From positions 611,637,673 to 611,701,672 of the forward strand of contig NC_081408.1 in assembly GCF_030272615.1 (NCBI RefSeq): a DNA stretch of 64,000 nucleotides, written 5' to 3'. A model generated the notes under the pieces. That model made no database searches. It had not been told where the DNA came from and saw only the letters and a program-made list of their open reading frames with translations. This document shows, piece by piece, positions 19,901 to 28,380 of the stretch (its first letter is position 1; each line of letters starts with the position of its first letter). The DNA comes from Cryptomeria japonica (lineage: Eukaryota > Streptophyta > Pinopsida > Cupressales > Cupressaceae). Position numbers and translations under genes: made by a program.

Positions 19901-20544
19901 ATTTTGGCATGAGTTCTCCTTGTGTCAAAATTTTGAGGAAGTCCTTGAGTATCCATTTGTCTTGGTTGACCCATATCTTGAGCATGTGTTTGAACATAAG
20001 GCCTCCATGATGGTCTTTGAGTGTAAGTATCGTGCATTTGAGCTTGTGTATGTGGGATTGCTGGTTTCTGAAGCAAAACTGATGGTGACTCAGGCATCAT
20101 ATTCGGTCCTCTATTTCCTCCACTATTTGGTCTCCTTCGATCCATGTTGGATTGAGTTTGTTGTGAGGGTCGACTTTCCATAAGTTGAGATAAGTCAAAA
20201 TCATGTGGTATTTTAGCTCCACTTTGTGCCATCATGTTTAAAAAGTATTGACGATCTCTCCTCATTATCTCTTCAACCAATCTATTGAATTGAGGATCCA
20301 TTATAGATTCTTGTATGTCTGCTGATAGTATTGAAGAATTGTCCACATTATCATTGTGTGTAGCGTTGTGTATAGCGTTTGCGCTTTCCATATTTGGATT
20401 GTGTCTATAAACATTCATGTCTGGTAATGTAGTGTGCTCAGGATTGTAGAAGACATCATTGTCATACTCATAAGAACTCATGTTTACGGGCCCTTGAGCT
20501 TCTTTAGCTTTTCTCCTAGATTTTTGAAGACGGGTTTCAACCAT
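13999..20544 (-). CDS. gag-pol: H Gag-Pol polyprotein, 2181 codons, ending at a premature TAG in integrase
   Basis: The start is ATG at 20544 (MVETRLQKSRRK), matched by the start in G at 61922. Domains in order: gag capsid region ~345-495 (AMEWFSQLPPGIKSW); zinc knuckle ~608-622 of form C-x2-H-x4-H-x4-C; retropepsin-like protease with VLIDGGAGLN near 849; G-patch-like ~1085-1130 (GKGFKILQRFGYDGK); RT ~1465-1690 with YVDD at 1629-1632; first RNase H ~1770-1890, where the first acidic residue is replaced (LLLYISAT), so probably inactive; second archaeal-like RNase H ~1915-2045 with FDGS, EYEAL, GDSQLV and AADAMA; and the start of integrase with two zinc-binding His. Two RNase H domains are characteristic of the Tat lineage. 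No frameshift occurs in 6.5 kb, fitting a very recent insertion. The TAG at 13999-14001 falls between the His and Cys pairs of the integrase zinc domain. Whether it is a new mutation or suppressed cannot be told here. Confidence 0.95.
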   Translation of the reverse strand: MVETRLQKSRRKAKEAQGPVNMSSYEYDNDVFYNPEHTTLPDMNVYRHNPNMESANAIHNATHNDNVDNSSILSADIQESIMDPQFNRLVEEIMRRDRQYFLNMMAQSGAKIPHDFDLSQLMESRPSQQTQSNMDRRRPNSGGNRGPNMMPESPSVLLQKPAIPHTQAQMHDTYTQRPSWRPYVQTHAQDMGQPRQMDTQGLPQNFDTRRTHAKIGGNTMENERPIEYGLYTQNRYGVPQQEIMPSAPYMSQQYRPPYGHVYDQYHPYMQQAPPQMGVSNMGYATRNPSPPKNNLEQQIRDLQKKVEDMGTSKPTYTMRDICPYPFDKSMPMPPFPPHFATPKFDKYRGRGDPKAHIRQFFTACIEVAAEETYLMRLFPQSLGDQAMEWFSQLPPGIKSWGDLAEAFIQHFSYNIETDVSVTTLCNTKQKEGESFASFLQRWRNLASRCSCEIPQKQMVEMFTQNVNKAIGYDLRKACLSTFKDVIEKGLATERVLIEQGVIKLFKENKEDFKGKDKPKFWNKNKNTINDGVVDANTVRPKFIFSGSNSTNNQVNNQTAARPRRKYTPLGEPLESVFKKLVANKVITVPDFPPYEPKVKPNWWNDDEYCEFHKSKGHKTSNCHRLKNIVQDLIDRGDIEIEGHSSNQEHEVFKEPFPKHDKGKGKVTDDQANYTRTSYNYDSTINHISMDNHISTITIKNKNPENPPQRPKIVLKGVGSSSEATSECHVTTRRGKITLPGTSSKNTNLPSTKPEYDLVEQLGKTPALISILELLRISPAHKAVLDKTLRDTAVPTDLNVDQFQAMVGYLSIPHSLTFTEADDASISQPHNAPLHIEAFIHKHRIKRVLIDGGAGLNICTLSTIRQLGYSDKAVNATNQITIKAYDDEERSSKGTVILPLRIGPVTKDVICQVLDLDLTYNILLGRPWIHEMRAVPSTYHQCIKFPHNGVEVTVNGDPNPFIYCNNLRSHTEIIIPSNREATPSSAYIDPESLKPSTSKQGELRAKFQDKGMGEYTLNQTMFLRQVMNSPKEYGRPHPNKQISIMLLKWDPTVFQKWGELEEESLYKMLYKDAEDDTHDQIIIPYENYGKGFKILQRFGYDGKSPLGLRKEGVMEPLQPELTTRRERSKGLGFLNPKIQHKRTKQIWRVKVAEVQQEDNYSTDSNEWEWGSDKSSSDYELNETFREPDEPTEEEEFYKKFRVGQEPTHKDPAQASFQGPRSGSHRMRTPVPEGAISDDNLDSLTIETDEESAIDDLDDYLDIPEYNHIFTISLADSKNTKDLPLVHPQLIDWDQDGPPQIDTFQNDEAIVDYLGIRDDLPLGDHKAGYAIELNNMAYFGEGVGPSSRKNVKIKTKQGSYGENHTVALSDSKKVKRKDVSEGENLSEAPEDGRLDILPASYEEKSSMLVEETIKTNIGTAEVPHNIFLAQSLTEAEKARFISFFKERQVNFAWSYADMPGLDPDLVMHHLIVKPGAKPVKQKLRKMHPQVALLVKAELEKLLDVGFIRPIDYPEWISNLVPVSKPDRSIRICTDFRDINKACPKDDFPLPNIDLIVDLTAGHEMLSLMDGFSGYNQIRIAPEDQHKTSFTCPWGTFCWNVMPFGLKNAGATYQRAMTTIFHDLMHVKVEDYVDDLLVKSIDRNTHLDILSVAFDRLEKYKVRLNPKKCVFGVTSGKLLGFIVSKRGIEADPAKVKAILDMPPPKNISQLRSLQGRLQSIRRFIAQLADKCNPFQHLLRKNIKFKWDENCQQAFQALKDYLLNPPVLMPPIPNQPLLLYISATPTALGALLAQQIPDGKEKAVYYISRTLVGYELNYTPIERACLAVVFASQKLRHYMLTHKTKLIARIDPLKYLLNKATLTGRLAKWVMILSEFDIEYVDRKAIKGQAIADQLADAPMIDDVPLQSEFPDESILTISPAKPWQLYFDGSYTQHGAGAGILFITPQGDSIPKSYRLSFPCTNNIAEYEALTTGLRIAVQWKIQELRVFGDSQLVIRQATDDYQTKDEKLMPYKQLVDDLKQHFAKIEFEQIPREQNRAADAMATIASLIDLPQNETCYEFLVDNLLIPSYEITLTEMICVVGPESQLYGSIFTYLRDNILPPDLSNNQCRTFIRQSSRFVILADILYRRGLDGTLLRCLESDEAHIALREVHEGICGPHTSGPTLAKKLIRTGYYWPTIEKDAY

Positions 20545-21038
20545 GAACTAGGTGTTAGACCAATATGTGAGAGACTTAGACGAAAATGACAAGAGTATGT
20601 AAGACCAAGAGTTGTATGGAATGTAAATGAATCTGAAGTTTACTTGCAATGTCCAAAGTGTAAGACCAAATATGTATGTTGTAGAGTAGGTGTGACTTCC
20701 AAAGAGAGGATAGTTTCTCTTGATGAGGTAAGCTGACCTTGACTCTAAGTAAGACCAAATGAGACCCAAAGGTAAGAAACCTTGATGAGGGACCACTTAG
20801 CAAAGTGTTGTAGTATGTAGTGTGTTGACAAAGTATAGTGAGGACAAGCAAGTGACCTTTTGACTCAAGTTTAGACAAGTATGAATGTAAAATGAGGTAT
20901 GAAGCAATGATGGACTGTGTAAGACCTTAGAACAGGCTGAATACTAGATGAAACCTGAAGAGACAATCTAGGAAGCTCAAGTGTGCCGAAACTGATTTCT
21001 TTGTTTGCTTGACTATTAAACTTTTTTTTTAAATCCTG

Positions 21039-21281
21039 ACACAGACGCCTCTGTATACTTCACAGACGCGGTTTTAAGACACAGACGCTATTCTGTTTGA
21101 CACAAACGTGATTCTGAGATTTCCTGTTGATGTTTGCTAAGACTGTAACAGTTTTTTTGCAATTGTGGACACAGACGCGCCTGTATACTTCACAGACGCT
21201 ATTTCCAGACACAGACGTGTCTCTGTTCGACACAGACGCTGATAAAAACACAGACGCTATTCTATACTTCACAGACGCGTT
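21039..21281 (-). repeat. CACAGACGC repeat cluster 1 in the H leader (about 10 copies)
   Basis: Copies read CACAGACGC[CGT] on the plus strand, i.e. GCGTCTGTG in the direction of gag-pol. Some sit in longer duplicates such as CTGTATACTTCACAGACGC (21051 and 21181). Spacing is irregular. Confidence 0.85.
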
Positions 21282-21559
21282 TCTGTAACCTTAGTGCAAT
21301 CTTTCCTATCTGTGAATTTGTTTTGCTGTGACCAAATCTGATTTTTCGACTGTTTTTCGTGACAAGAGGACACAGTGTTGATGACCCAATGTTTGCAGAC
21401 TGTTTAGACTCCAAAAAAGTATGTTGTTTGATGTAAAAAGTTTTTGCATACACTTGAAGACACAAAAGACACAATGTTTTGTTGTTTTGTCTTGATTGTT
21501 TGAATGTTTATCATAAGTCAAGCACAATTCTTATGGCTGGCCAGGACAATAATTGTTGA

Positions 21560-22110
21560 TCCCACATGGGGTTTTACCCCCGAGGCTACGCTATTCAGAG
21601 CGGATACTTAGATGCTTGACCTCACTGGCTCCACCCTCGGCACTCACTTCTCGGGTCAGCCAAGCATCAGTCCCCATGAAAACTCCCCATGGCGAACTTT
21701 GTATCTCTACTAAGAACCGTATGTGTGTGGGCCGCTACCAAAGGTCCGACCTCCTGCCTCAACAACTAGAAGGATTTGGGCATCTAAAACAATGAGGTAC
21801 TAGTAAGGGCATCCGCTCATGTGGCCATACATGCAGCACTTTCAGCTCTGTAAATACAGAAGGCTCCCAGCCGGTAGGGGTTACGCCCTACAAATGATCA
21901 AATAAATTTGATCAAACGGGTTTATGGGGAGACATAGTGTCGGTATGAACTAATCAGCACACGTTATTCATAGTTTTCACCATGAATACATTTGATTATA
22001 GTGGCTTGGAAGAAGATGGCTTTTCTTTTGCTACCACTTGGGTCGTTCTCTTCTCACTAGTAGTCCTAATGACCACACGGGAAGACAGGCCCTCTAAAGA
22101 ATAAACAAAA
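21560..22110 (-). other. Conserved leader core, H copy
   Basis: Shares ordered blocks with the D leader (26150-26620): ACTAGTAAGGG(C)ATCCG, CTCCCAGCC, TATAGTGG(C/G)TTGG, CACTT(G/A)GGTC(G/A)TTC and CAGGC(C/T)C(T/G)CTAAAGA. The order is the same in both although H and D are otherwise far apart, which suggests a selected RNA or DNA function such as packaging. No ORF explains it. Confidence 0.65.
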
Positions 22111-22497
22111 AGAGCCTATTGCTCAAGACACAAAAGACAATGGTTCAATTTTAGTGCACCAATTGAAGTGTTTGCTAAGCTATGAAGACAAGGCACACAA
22201 AGAAAATTACAAAACCCTAGCTAAGGCCCTGCAACAAAATTGTTAGTAGTTTGGGTTGTTTCAAATGATAACCCCTTCCTGCAAGCACACAAGTTAGGTA
22301 AATTTTAAGAAAACCCAAAAAGACTTTGTGAAAAGGGGCCTTCAACAAAAACGTGTTTGCCTCCAAAGCAAGCTGCACAAACCAGGTTAGCTAGATCTGC
22401 AAAGGTTAGCCAAAAATAAGCCAGATCTGAAAACCCTAAGTACAAAATCCGAAAAGCCGAATCGAAAAACTTGAAAAAAATTTTGCAAAACAGAATG

Positions 22498-22755
22498 CAC
22501 AGACGCTGTTATACCAGACACAGACGCGTCTGTCCGACACAGACGCGGCTCTGTGATTCGCAGACGTGATTTCAGAACACAGACGCCTTTTTATTCTGCA
22601 GACGCGATCAGAGGGTTCACAGACGCGATTCGGGATCACAGACGCGACTTTCAGAAACCTGCAAAAATAGAAAATGACAGAAACACAGACGCGATAAAAG
22701 ATGTCACAGACGCCTCTGAAATACAAAAACGCGATCCGAACACTCACAGACGCGG
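22498..22755 (-). repeat. CACAGACGC repeat cluster 2 in the H leader (about 12 copies)
   Basis: Copies of CACAGACGCG and close variants, spaced 8-35 bp, in the same orientation as cluster 1 and opposite to the cluster in the PMD intron. Confidence 0.85.
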
Positions 22756-22844
22756 AAAAAACCTAAAATGTCGTCGAAATCGTCCGATCTGCAACTTCAA
22801 AAATGGAAAATCTGCAACAAAATGTTAAATGCAAAGGGACAAGA

Positions 22845-22862
22845 GTCCCACCGGGCGTGCCA
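22845..22862 (-). other. Primer-binding site of H
   Basis: Three bases inside the 5' LTR the minus strand reads TGGCACGCCCGGTGGGAC, beginning with the TGG expected against a tRNA CCA end. It resembles, with about five differences, the tRNA-Lys type site TGGCGCCCACCGTGGGGC that I recall from other plant gypsy elements, so the primer tRNA is not settled. Confidence 0.65.
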
Positions 22863-22865
22863 AAA

Positions 22866-23659
22866 TGTATATGGTGAAAATGGATAGCAATAAACAACAA
22901 TATTGAAAGACTAAAATGGATTCAACCACCAAACCCTAGCCTAACAATGAACAAAGATCCACCATAACATATGAAGATAACCTAAGACAATGCAAAATAA
23001 CTCAAAATCACAAAGATTATACCATCACATGTCCAATAGGGTTTTGATCTCCATTCTTCCTATCTCCATTGATCTTGCTTGATATATTTGCTCTCAGATT
23101 TTTATGTGCACAAGAGCTCAATAAAGAACGGAATGTGGTTGTAAGTGGAATTGTAGTGTAGCCAAGTACTCCAAAATCAGTTATTAGGATATGTCATTAG
23201 GCATTAGGGTTTGATAATGAAGAAAGCATCTCCTTAAATAGAAGACACAATAGAAAATGGAGGGTTAAGATTGAGAGGTGTAAAAAGAGAGGTCGGCTAG
23301 GATTAGAGGGTAGGTATAAGAAATACCAAAATAATGAAAGAGGTAGGTAGTGTAGGAAATAAGAGATGAATGACATGTGTCATGTGTAGAAAAAGATAAT
23401 GAATTAATTAAATAAATAAAGATTTATTTAATTAATAGAAGAAGTAGGGCAATTAAATAAATAAAATATTTATTTAATTTAGGAAAGGGATAATTTAAAT
23501 AAATAAATGTATTTATTTAAATGAGAAATAAGGCTAGAAGAGGATAAATGAATTAATTAAATAAATAAAGATTTATTTAATTAATAGAAGAATTAGGCTT
23601 AGATAATTAAATAAATAAAATATTTATTTAATTAGACATGACAATTTTGGGTGTCTACA
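22866..23659 (-). repeat. 5' LTR of H
   Basis: 794 bp, matching the 3' LTR at 8261-9054 with no difference seen. TATA-like CTATTTAAGG on the minus strand near 23233-23243 would drive gag-pol. Confidence 0.96.
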
Positions 23660-23664
23660 GTTAT
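23660..23664. repeat. Target-site duplication of H, right copy (GTTAT)
   Basis: Matches 8256-8260. The D gag sequence resumes immediately after it. Confidence 0.95.
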
Positions 23665-25122
23665 CATTCCACCAAGGTGGTTTTATTTGAGGTTTGTAGT
23701 TCCTTTCTTCTAGTAAAGTGATCAATTTGTTTGCGGTAAGTGTCTTTAGTGCTAACCCAAGCGATTCACCAATGTTTGTAAATTGCCTTCGAAATTTTTT
23801 TTTATAGTTGTTTTTTGGTGATGGTTGTTTTTCTAAGCCACTGCTGAGTGAGTGGACAAATTAAAAACTAGTTTCTTTGGTTTCATATTGTTGTTATCCA
23901 CTATTCCATCATCGACAATATTTCGATTTCTATTCCAAAACTTTGTCTTATCATTGTGATTGTTGTTATTAGTGTTGTTATTAGGAGGATGAACTCCGTC
24001 ATTGTATATTTTCAACTCACCTTTCTTTATCATGACTTCCTCCATTTTGATTCCATTATCAATCATCTTTCCGAAACTTTCATTTCCTTGCATTTTTATG
24101 TAATAACTCATTTGATCATTTAATTTGTCAATGAATATGTCCATTTTTTCATACTCTGGCATTGTACAAGGATATTGCGAAGCTAATTGTCTCCATCATT
24201 GTAAAAATGTAATGAAAGGTTCTCCAGTCTTTTGTTTGGCATTACATAGGTCTAGCATTGTCACTTCATGTTGTATGTTATAAGAGTATTGTGAAACAAA
24301 CTTATCCACTAACTCTGAGAATGATCTGATTCCAGGTGGAAGTTTGGAGAACCATTCCATAGCTAGTCCAGTTAAGCTTTTCAGAAATAATCTCATTAAG
24401 TCAGTATCCTCATGTGCAAACTCCATACTCATTGTGCAAAATTCTCATATTTGATATTGAGGGTCAGTGCTTCCATCATAATTTTTGTATCTAGGAGTTT
24501 CAAAACCTATAGGAAATGGTATCATGTTTATATTTCTGTCGAGTGGATAAGGATAGATTTTTTGAAGTGAGTATCTTCTAACATTTCCTCTTTGCATATC
24601 TTGAATTTGTGTTTGTAGTGTTTGTAGTTGTTGTGTGAGAGTTGTGATAGGATTATCAACATGATTTGTTCTTGCATAACCATGATTTTGCATTATAGGA
24701 TGATCTGGATCTCTTCTTGTTTCATCTCTAGTCCTTCTTGTATCTTCATTGAATTGAATGTTATTCAGAATTTCTACTTCATCTCTTTTAGGAATGTAAG
24801 TTTCTTCATTGGTTATGGTGTTATTAGGAATTGATGTATCATTCATTTTGAGATAAAAAATATCTTCATATTGTTCGTTATTAGGGGGAGGATCACTTTT
24901 CTTTTGTGTCAATTTGTTCACATCAAAATCTTGGGGGTGTGTAGAACCAGATTTTGGTAACATTAGGAAATATTTTTCTTGTTCTCCCTCCAATAATTTT
25001 TGCATAAATCTATCAAAATGAGGATCTTTTTTTATGTCTCTAATATTTTGTTCTATTATTTCTTCTTCCACTTGTATTTCATCTTCATGTTCCATGGTTC
25101 TATGCTCTTCAGTTATTTCCAA
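23665..25122 (-). pseudogene. D gag N-terminal and capsid part (decayed)
   Basis: ORFs 25122-24445, 24432-24196 and 24162-23833 cover a gag like that of H: an N-terminal acidic region (HFDRFMQKLLEGEQEKYF, ending in a PYPLDRN block), a capsid block AMEWFSKLPPGIRSFSEL with YSYNIQHEVTMLDLCNAKQK, and a segment with FWNRNRNIVDDGIVD matching H. Point stops separate the pieces. The gene then breaks at the H insertion. Confidence 0.88.
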
Positions 25123-25724
25123 TGTTTCAATTTCTGTCTCTATAATTTTTTCATCTCTAAGCTTTGGTTAAAATAGGCATACACGTGTTATTTTGCTAGG
25201 ATTTGATGTCTAGAATTTTGTTTTGATAAGTGATCAACTGTCAAGGTAAATGTGATAGCATAATATGACATGAAAAGATGGTTCAAGTGTTTAAAGGTTT
25301 GCAAGTTTTTCAATCTTTGATTTTGGAGTGCAATGGTGATGATTTGATAAGAACCAAGTCTAGTAGGAATGATATATCCTACGATGTGGGACAAGATTAT
25401 CTTGACCAAACGTTTCAGTTTTGTGATAAAGGATGATAGATCCTGATGAGAAACTATATTTGAGTGATCAATTTATCAAATAGGGTGATAATGGACTTTG
25501 AGATGTTTAGATCTTAAACTTGTCAAGGGTGAGAACTTGATAATCTTGAGGTGTTTATGTTCTAAAGTCTGATTTCAACAGATGATAACTTGACCAAGAG
25601 AACCAAGAAGACAATCTAAGCATGGAATAATAGAGAACAAGCATTTATGATTAATGCAAATTAATCAAGCAAAAATGACAAATCTAAAAAAGGCATGCAG
25701 GACATAGCTCTAGACTGGTAGAAA

Positions 25725-25930
25725 CAGAGACTCGTACGACAAACTATACAACCTCAAATGACAAAAGATAAAAGACCATATGACAAAATAGGTTTTTCAT
25801 GTGAAAAAAAATAGGCTCGTACGACAAACTTTTTTGAACCATATGACTAAAGATTAATCTCATACTACAAATGACCAGTCATTACGACAAACTTTTCTGA
25901 ACCATAGGAAAAGATTAATGCCTCATATGA
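25725..25930 (-). repeat. CTCGTACGACA-type repeat cluster A in the D leader
   Basis: About eight variants (CTCGTACGACAAACT, CCATATGACAAAA, CTCATATGATAG and similar) at irregular spacing. The core CGTACG or CATATG is palindromic. Confidence 0.65.
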
Positions 25931-26149
25931 TAGATAATAGAACAAAGGTAAATGTGTTCATTTGGTCAAATTTTGATCAATGAAGTTTGGTGTTTTTCTT
26001 ATGTTTTCCAGTTTTAGATGTCTCATTTTTTTGATTTAGGGACGAATACACAGAAAACACGTGATATGATAAGTGACCTCAAGCATGCTAAACCCTAAAG
26101 AAGTTGGTTGAGACAGAAAAACTTTTCTTGCAAGCTTAGGTACACACCC

Positions 26150-26620
26150 AATAGCTAATCAGAATATGGTCGCTGAGTCTCACGCAATGGATTCTCAATG
26201 CTGTATTATCCAACTCCGAATGCTAATGGGGGCACGATATGGCAAGTGTCTTGGAAGAGTACTATCTCTCTTACACAAAGATTATCACCCTTTCAAAGGT
26301 GAATTAGGTAGCTTCTAATTTAATCGAAACTAGTAAGGGATCCGTTCGGCACGTCGAGGTATAAAACTCAATTAAGAGGTCTCCCAGCCTTGAAAACCAA
26401 GGTTTTCTATACCCGAAGGTGCAGAGGAGAGCTATTCCCGAGCACTGTCATTGACTTGATTTTTATCAAATCACATTTTTTTTTATAGTGGGTTGGATTA
26501 CTTGGCATTAGCTGTTCCCACTTAGGTCATTCCCCTCTCACCAACCTTAATGTCTAAGAGTTATTAGCTCCTTAGGAGGGCAGGCTCGCTAAAGATATGC
26601 ACTAATGAAAGTAAAAGATG
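26150..26620 (-). other. Conserved leader core, D copy
   Basis: Collinear with the H block at 21560-22110; see the shared motifs there (here AACTAGTAAGGGATCCG at 26328 and CTCCCAGCC at 26382). Nothing coding is visible. Confidence 0.6.
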
Positions 26621-26969
26621 AGTCTAGCTTTCTGATCACCTAAGAAAGGTGAGAGCATACTCACCTATCATCAAAAACACAAAATACATGATTGCTCATT
26701 CCTTTAGCAAAAGACAAGTGTGCCTAGAAATATTTAAGAAATACACAAAGTTTTGTTGAATTATGCTTAGGCAACCTACAAATAGATCCATTAGTAATCA
26801 TGATGTGTTTGGTTGAAATAAGTCTTTGGCTAGTGTATCTTCGACAATCGTCCTGCAAAACTAGTTAGACTACCAAACCACTCATAAACACACTAGGGTT
26901 AGCATTAATAATGATCGGATTAAAACCTAAAAACCCTAAAATGTTGTCTATTTAAAGAAAATAGAAGTA

Positions 26970-27140
26970 GAAAGTCATATGACACACTTTACCAGCTCGT
27001 ACGACAGAACTTTAGATCTCGTGAGAATGCAGAAATGAGCTCATATGACATAGAAATGAGATAATATGAGTAAAGAATGACTATCGTGCCAACTCACAAA
27101 GAATTTCGTACGAGCAAAAAAGGAGCTCGTATGAATTTCT
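26970..27140 (-). repeat. CTCGTACGACA-type repeat cluster B in the D leader
   Basis: About eight variants including AGCTCGTACGACAG, GAGCTCATATGACAT, TTCGTACGAGC and GAGCTCGTATGAA, close to the PBS, the same position as cluster 2 in H. Confidence 0.65.
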
Positions 27141-27202
27141 GAGACAGACCTAAGTAGAGATAAACGTTGATGAAGCTTGAGAGGCCAAAAATGATAATTC
27201 TG

Positions 27203-27220
27203 GCCCCACAGTGGGCACCA
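27203..27220 (-). other. Primer-binding site of D
   Basis: Minus strand TGGTGCCCACTGTGGGGC, three bases from the 5' LTR. It differs at two positions from the tRNA-Lys type site TGGCGCCCACCGTGGGGC, so tRNA-Lys is the likely primer. Confidence 0.72.
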
Positions 27221-27223
27221 AAA

Positions 27224-28363
27224 TGTCGTGCCAGTGAAATGTGATACCTACAGCTGCAACACAAAAAACTCAATAGATCATTACAAGCATGGTTAACAAA
27301 TTTAAAAGAAATAAAGATTAAACCATGGCTAATCGATCTATTGCCTCCTAATAAATGCGAGTGTAGATTTTCTCTCAGATCTAGATAAGAAAATTCCAGT
27401 GACTTGACTAGATCTAGATGGAGGATTTAAGATGATAATGATGCATTTAAGCTAGTAAAGAGAATGATTAAGCTACATGATTCAACAATTATGCTAGAAA
27501 ATAAGCTAGATCTAAGATGCAATTGCCTATAATAACAATGCTCAAATGATATGCTAAGACATATATGCCTATTGTAATGATGCCTAAAATGCAAATGAGA
27601 TGGGATGATTATTGCTCCAAAATGGGGGATATTCATAGGATTTCCAAGGCCAGGGGTAAGGTCGCAGGAATCAAAGGTCAAGATTGAGTCTAAAGATATC
27701 AATGGTGAAATTGGAGGAGGTTGGAAAAGAGGTTGGATGAAAGGGAACATTTTCCATCTCTATGGTGACAAGTGTCAAGAAGCTTCTAGAGAGGTTGGAT
27801 GAAAGGGAACATTTGTCATCTCTATGGTGACAAGTGTCAAGAAGCTTTTCTCATGAGAGAGAAAGAGTCTAAGGAAAGGGGACATGTGGCCCAAGAATAC
27901 CATGTGTCTCAAGGGAAGAGTATCCATACCATAGGAGGTTAGGATAAGGAAGTTAGGAGGCAAGCTAAGGTAGGTTTAATTAAACCTAGGGTTGGATGAA
28001 ATGGGTTAGGTTTAGAAGGGGTTAGGTTAGGTGGTTAGAAGTTAGGAGGCATGTGGGTAATTTGAATTTAAAATTCAAATAAGACTAATTAATTCTCAAT
28101 AACTCATAAATTGATTTGTTTTAATTAATTAGAAGATTAGAAGAATTAATTGAAGATGGGGGGAGAATTAATTATTTTGAATTAATTAATCAAAGGGGAT
28201 ATGAAAATGAACCTATTAAATAAATCCTTAGATTTATTAATAAGTAGATGGAAAAGGGAATTTAATCAAATTGCCCAGTGAATTTAATTAAATTTGGAAG
28301 GGGGATTAATTAAATAATTACTTATTTAATTAATTATCTTCAGACCATTTTTAGGTGTATACA
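27224..28363 (-). repeat. 5' LTR of D
   Basis: 1140 bp, TGTCGTGCC...GTGTATACA on the plus strand, next to the PBS. Its last ~775 bp align with 1-777. Followed by GTTAC, the presumed TSD. Confidence 0.9.
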
Positions 28364-28380
28364 GTTACCACTTCATCATA

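Larger units (their letters stand above)
20545..22844 (-). other. 5' leader of H
   Basis: 2.3 kb between the PBS and gag ATG with no credible ORF. It has three parts: a repeat cluster (22498-22755), a central block shared with D (about 21560-22110), and a second repeat cluster (21039-21281). Similar leader sequence next to gag survives in G (61923-62180). Confidence 0.75.
8261..23659 (-). mobile_element. Element H: near-intact Tat-type Ty3/gypsy retrotransposon carrying an antisense PMD gene
   Basis: H is 15,399 bp with LTRs of 794 bp each that I could not tell apart by eye, TG...CA ends, a GTTAT TSD, a PBS next to the 5' LTR (22845-22862) and a PPT next to the 3' LTR (9055-9068). Gag-pol (minus strand) has a single in-frame stop, in integrase. 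A PMD gene lies on the plus strand between PPT and pol. A 2.3-kb leader separates the 5' LTR from gag. Identical LTRs mean insertion was very recent. Two RNase H domains place it in the Tat lineage. Confidence 0.96.
25123..27201 (-). other. 5' leader of D
   Basis: About 2.1 kb without a credible ORF. It is laid out like the H leader: short-repeat cluster, conserved core (26150-26620), second cluster. The repeated word differs from that of H. Confidence 0.65.
1..28363 (-). mobile_element. Element D: decayed Ty3/gypsy Tat-type LTR retrotransposon, interrupted by H
   Basis: The window opens inside the 3' LTR (to 777), and the 5' LTR is complete at 27224-28363, so the element reads on the minus strand. 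The interior is 778-8260 plus 23665-27223, about 11 kb once H is removed. Order in its own direction: PBS, long leader, gag, protease, RT, RNase H, second RNase H, integrase, spacer, PPT. Every coding block carries stops or frameshifts, so it is dead. The left end lies outside the window, so its TSD cannot be checked; GTTAC follows the right LTR. Confidence 0.9.

Noticed and set aside
21553-21795. 80-codon ORF in the H leader
   Set aside because: It lies in the conserved leader core on the strand opposite to gag, without matching ORF in D; the conservation fits non-coding function better.
22498-22755. CACAGACGC clusters as a CRISPR array
   Set aside because: Repeats are 9-10 bp, imperfect, irregularly spaced and within a plant retrotransposon leader.
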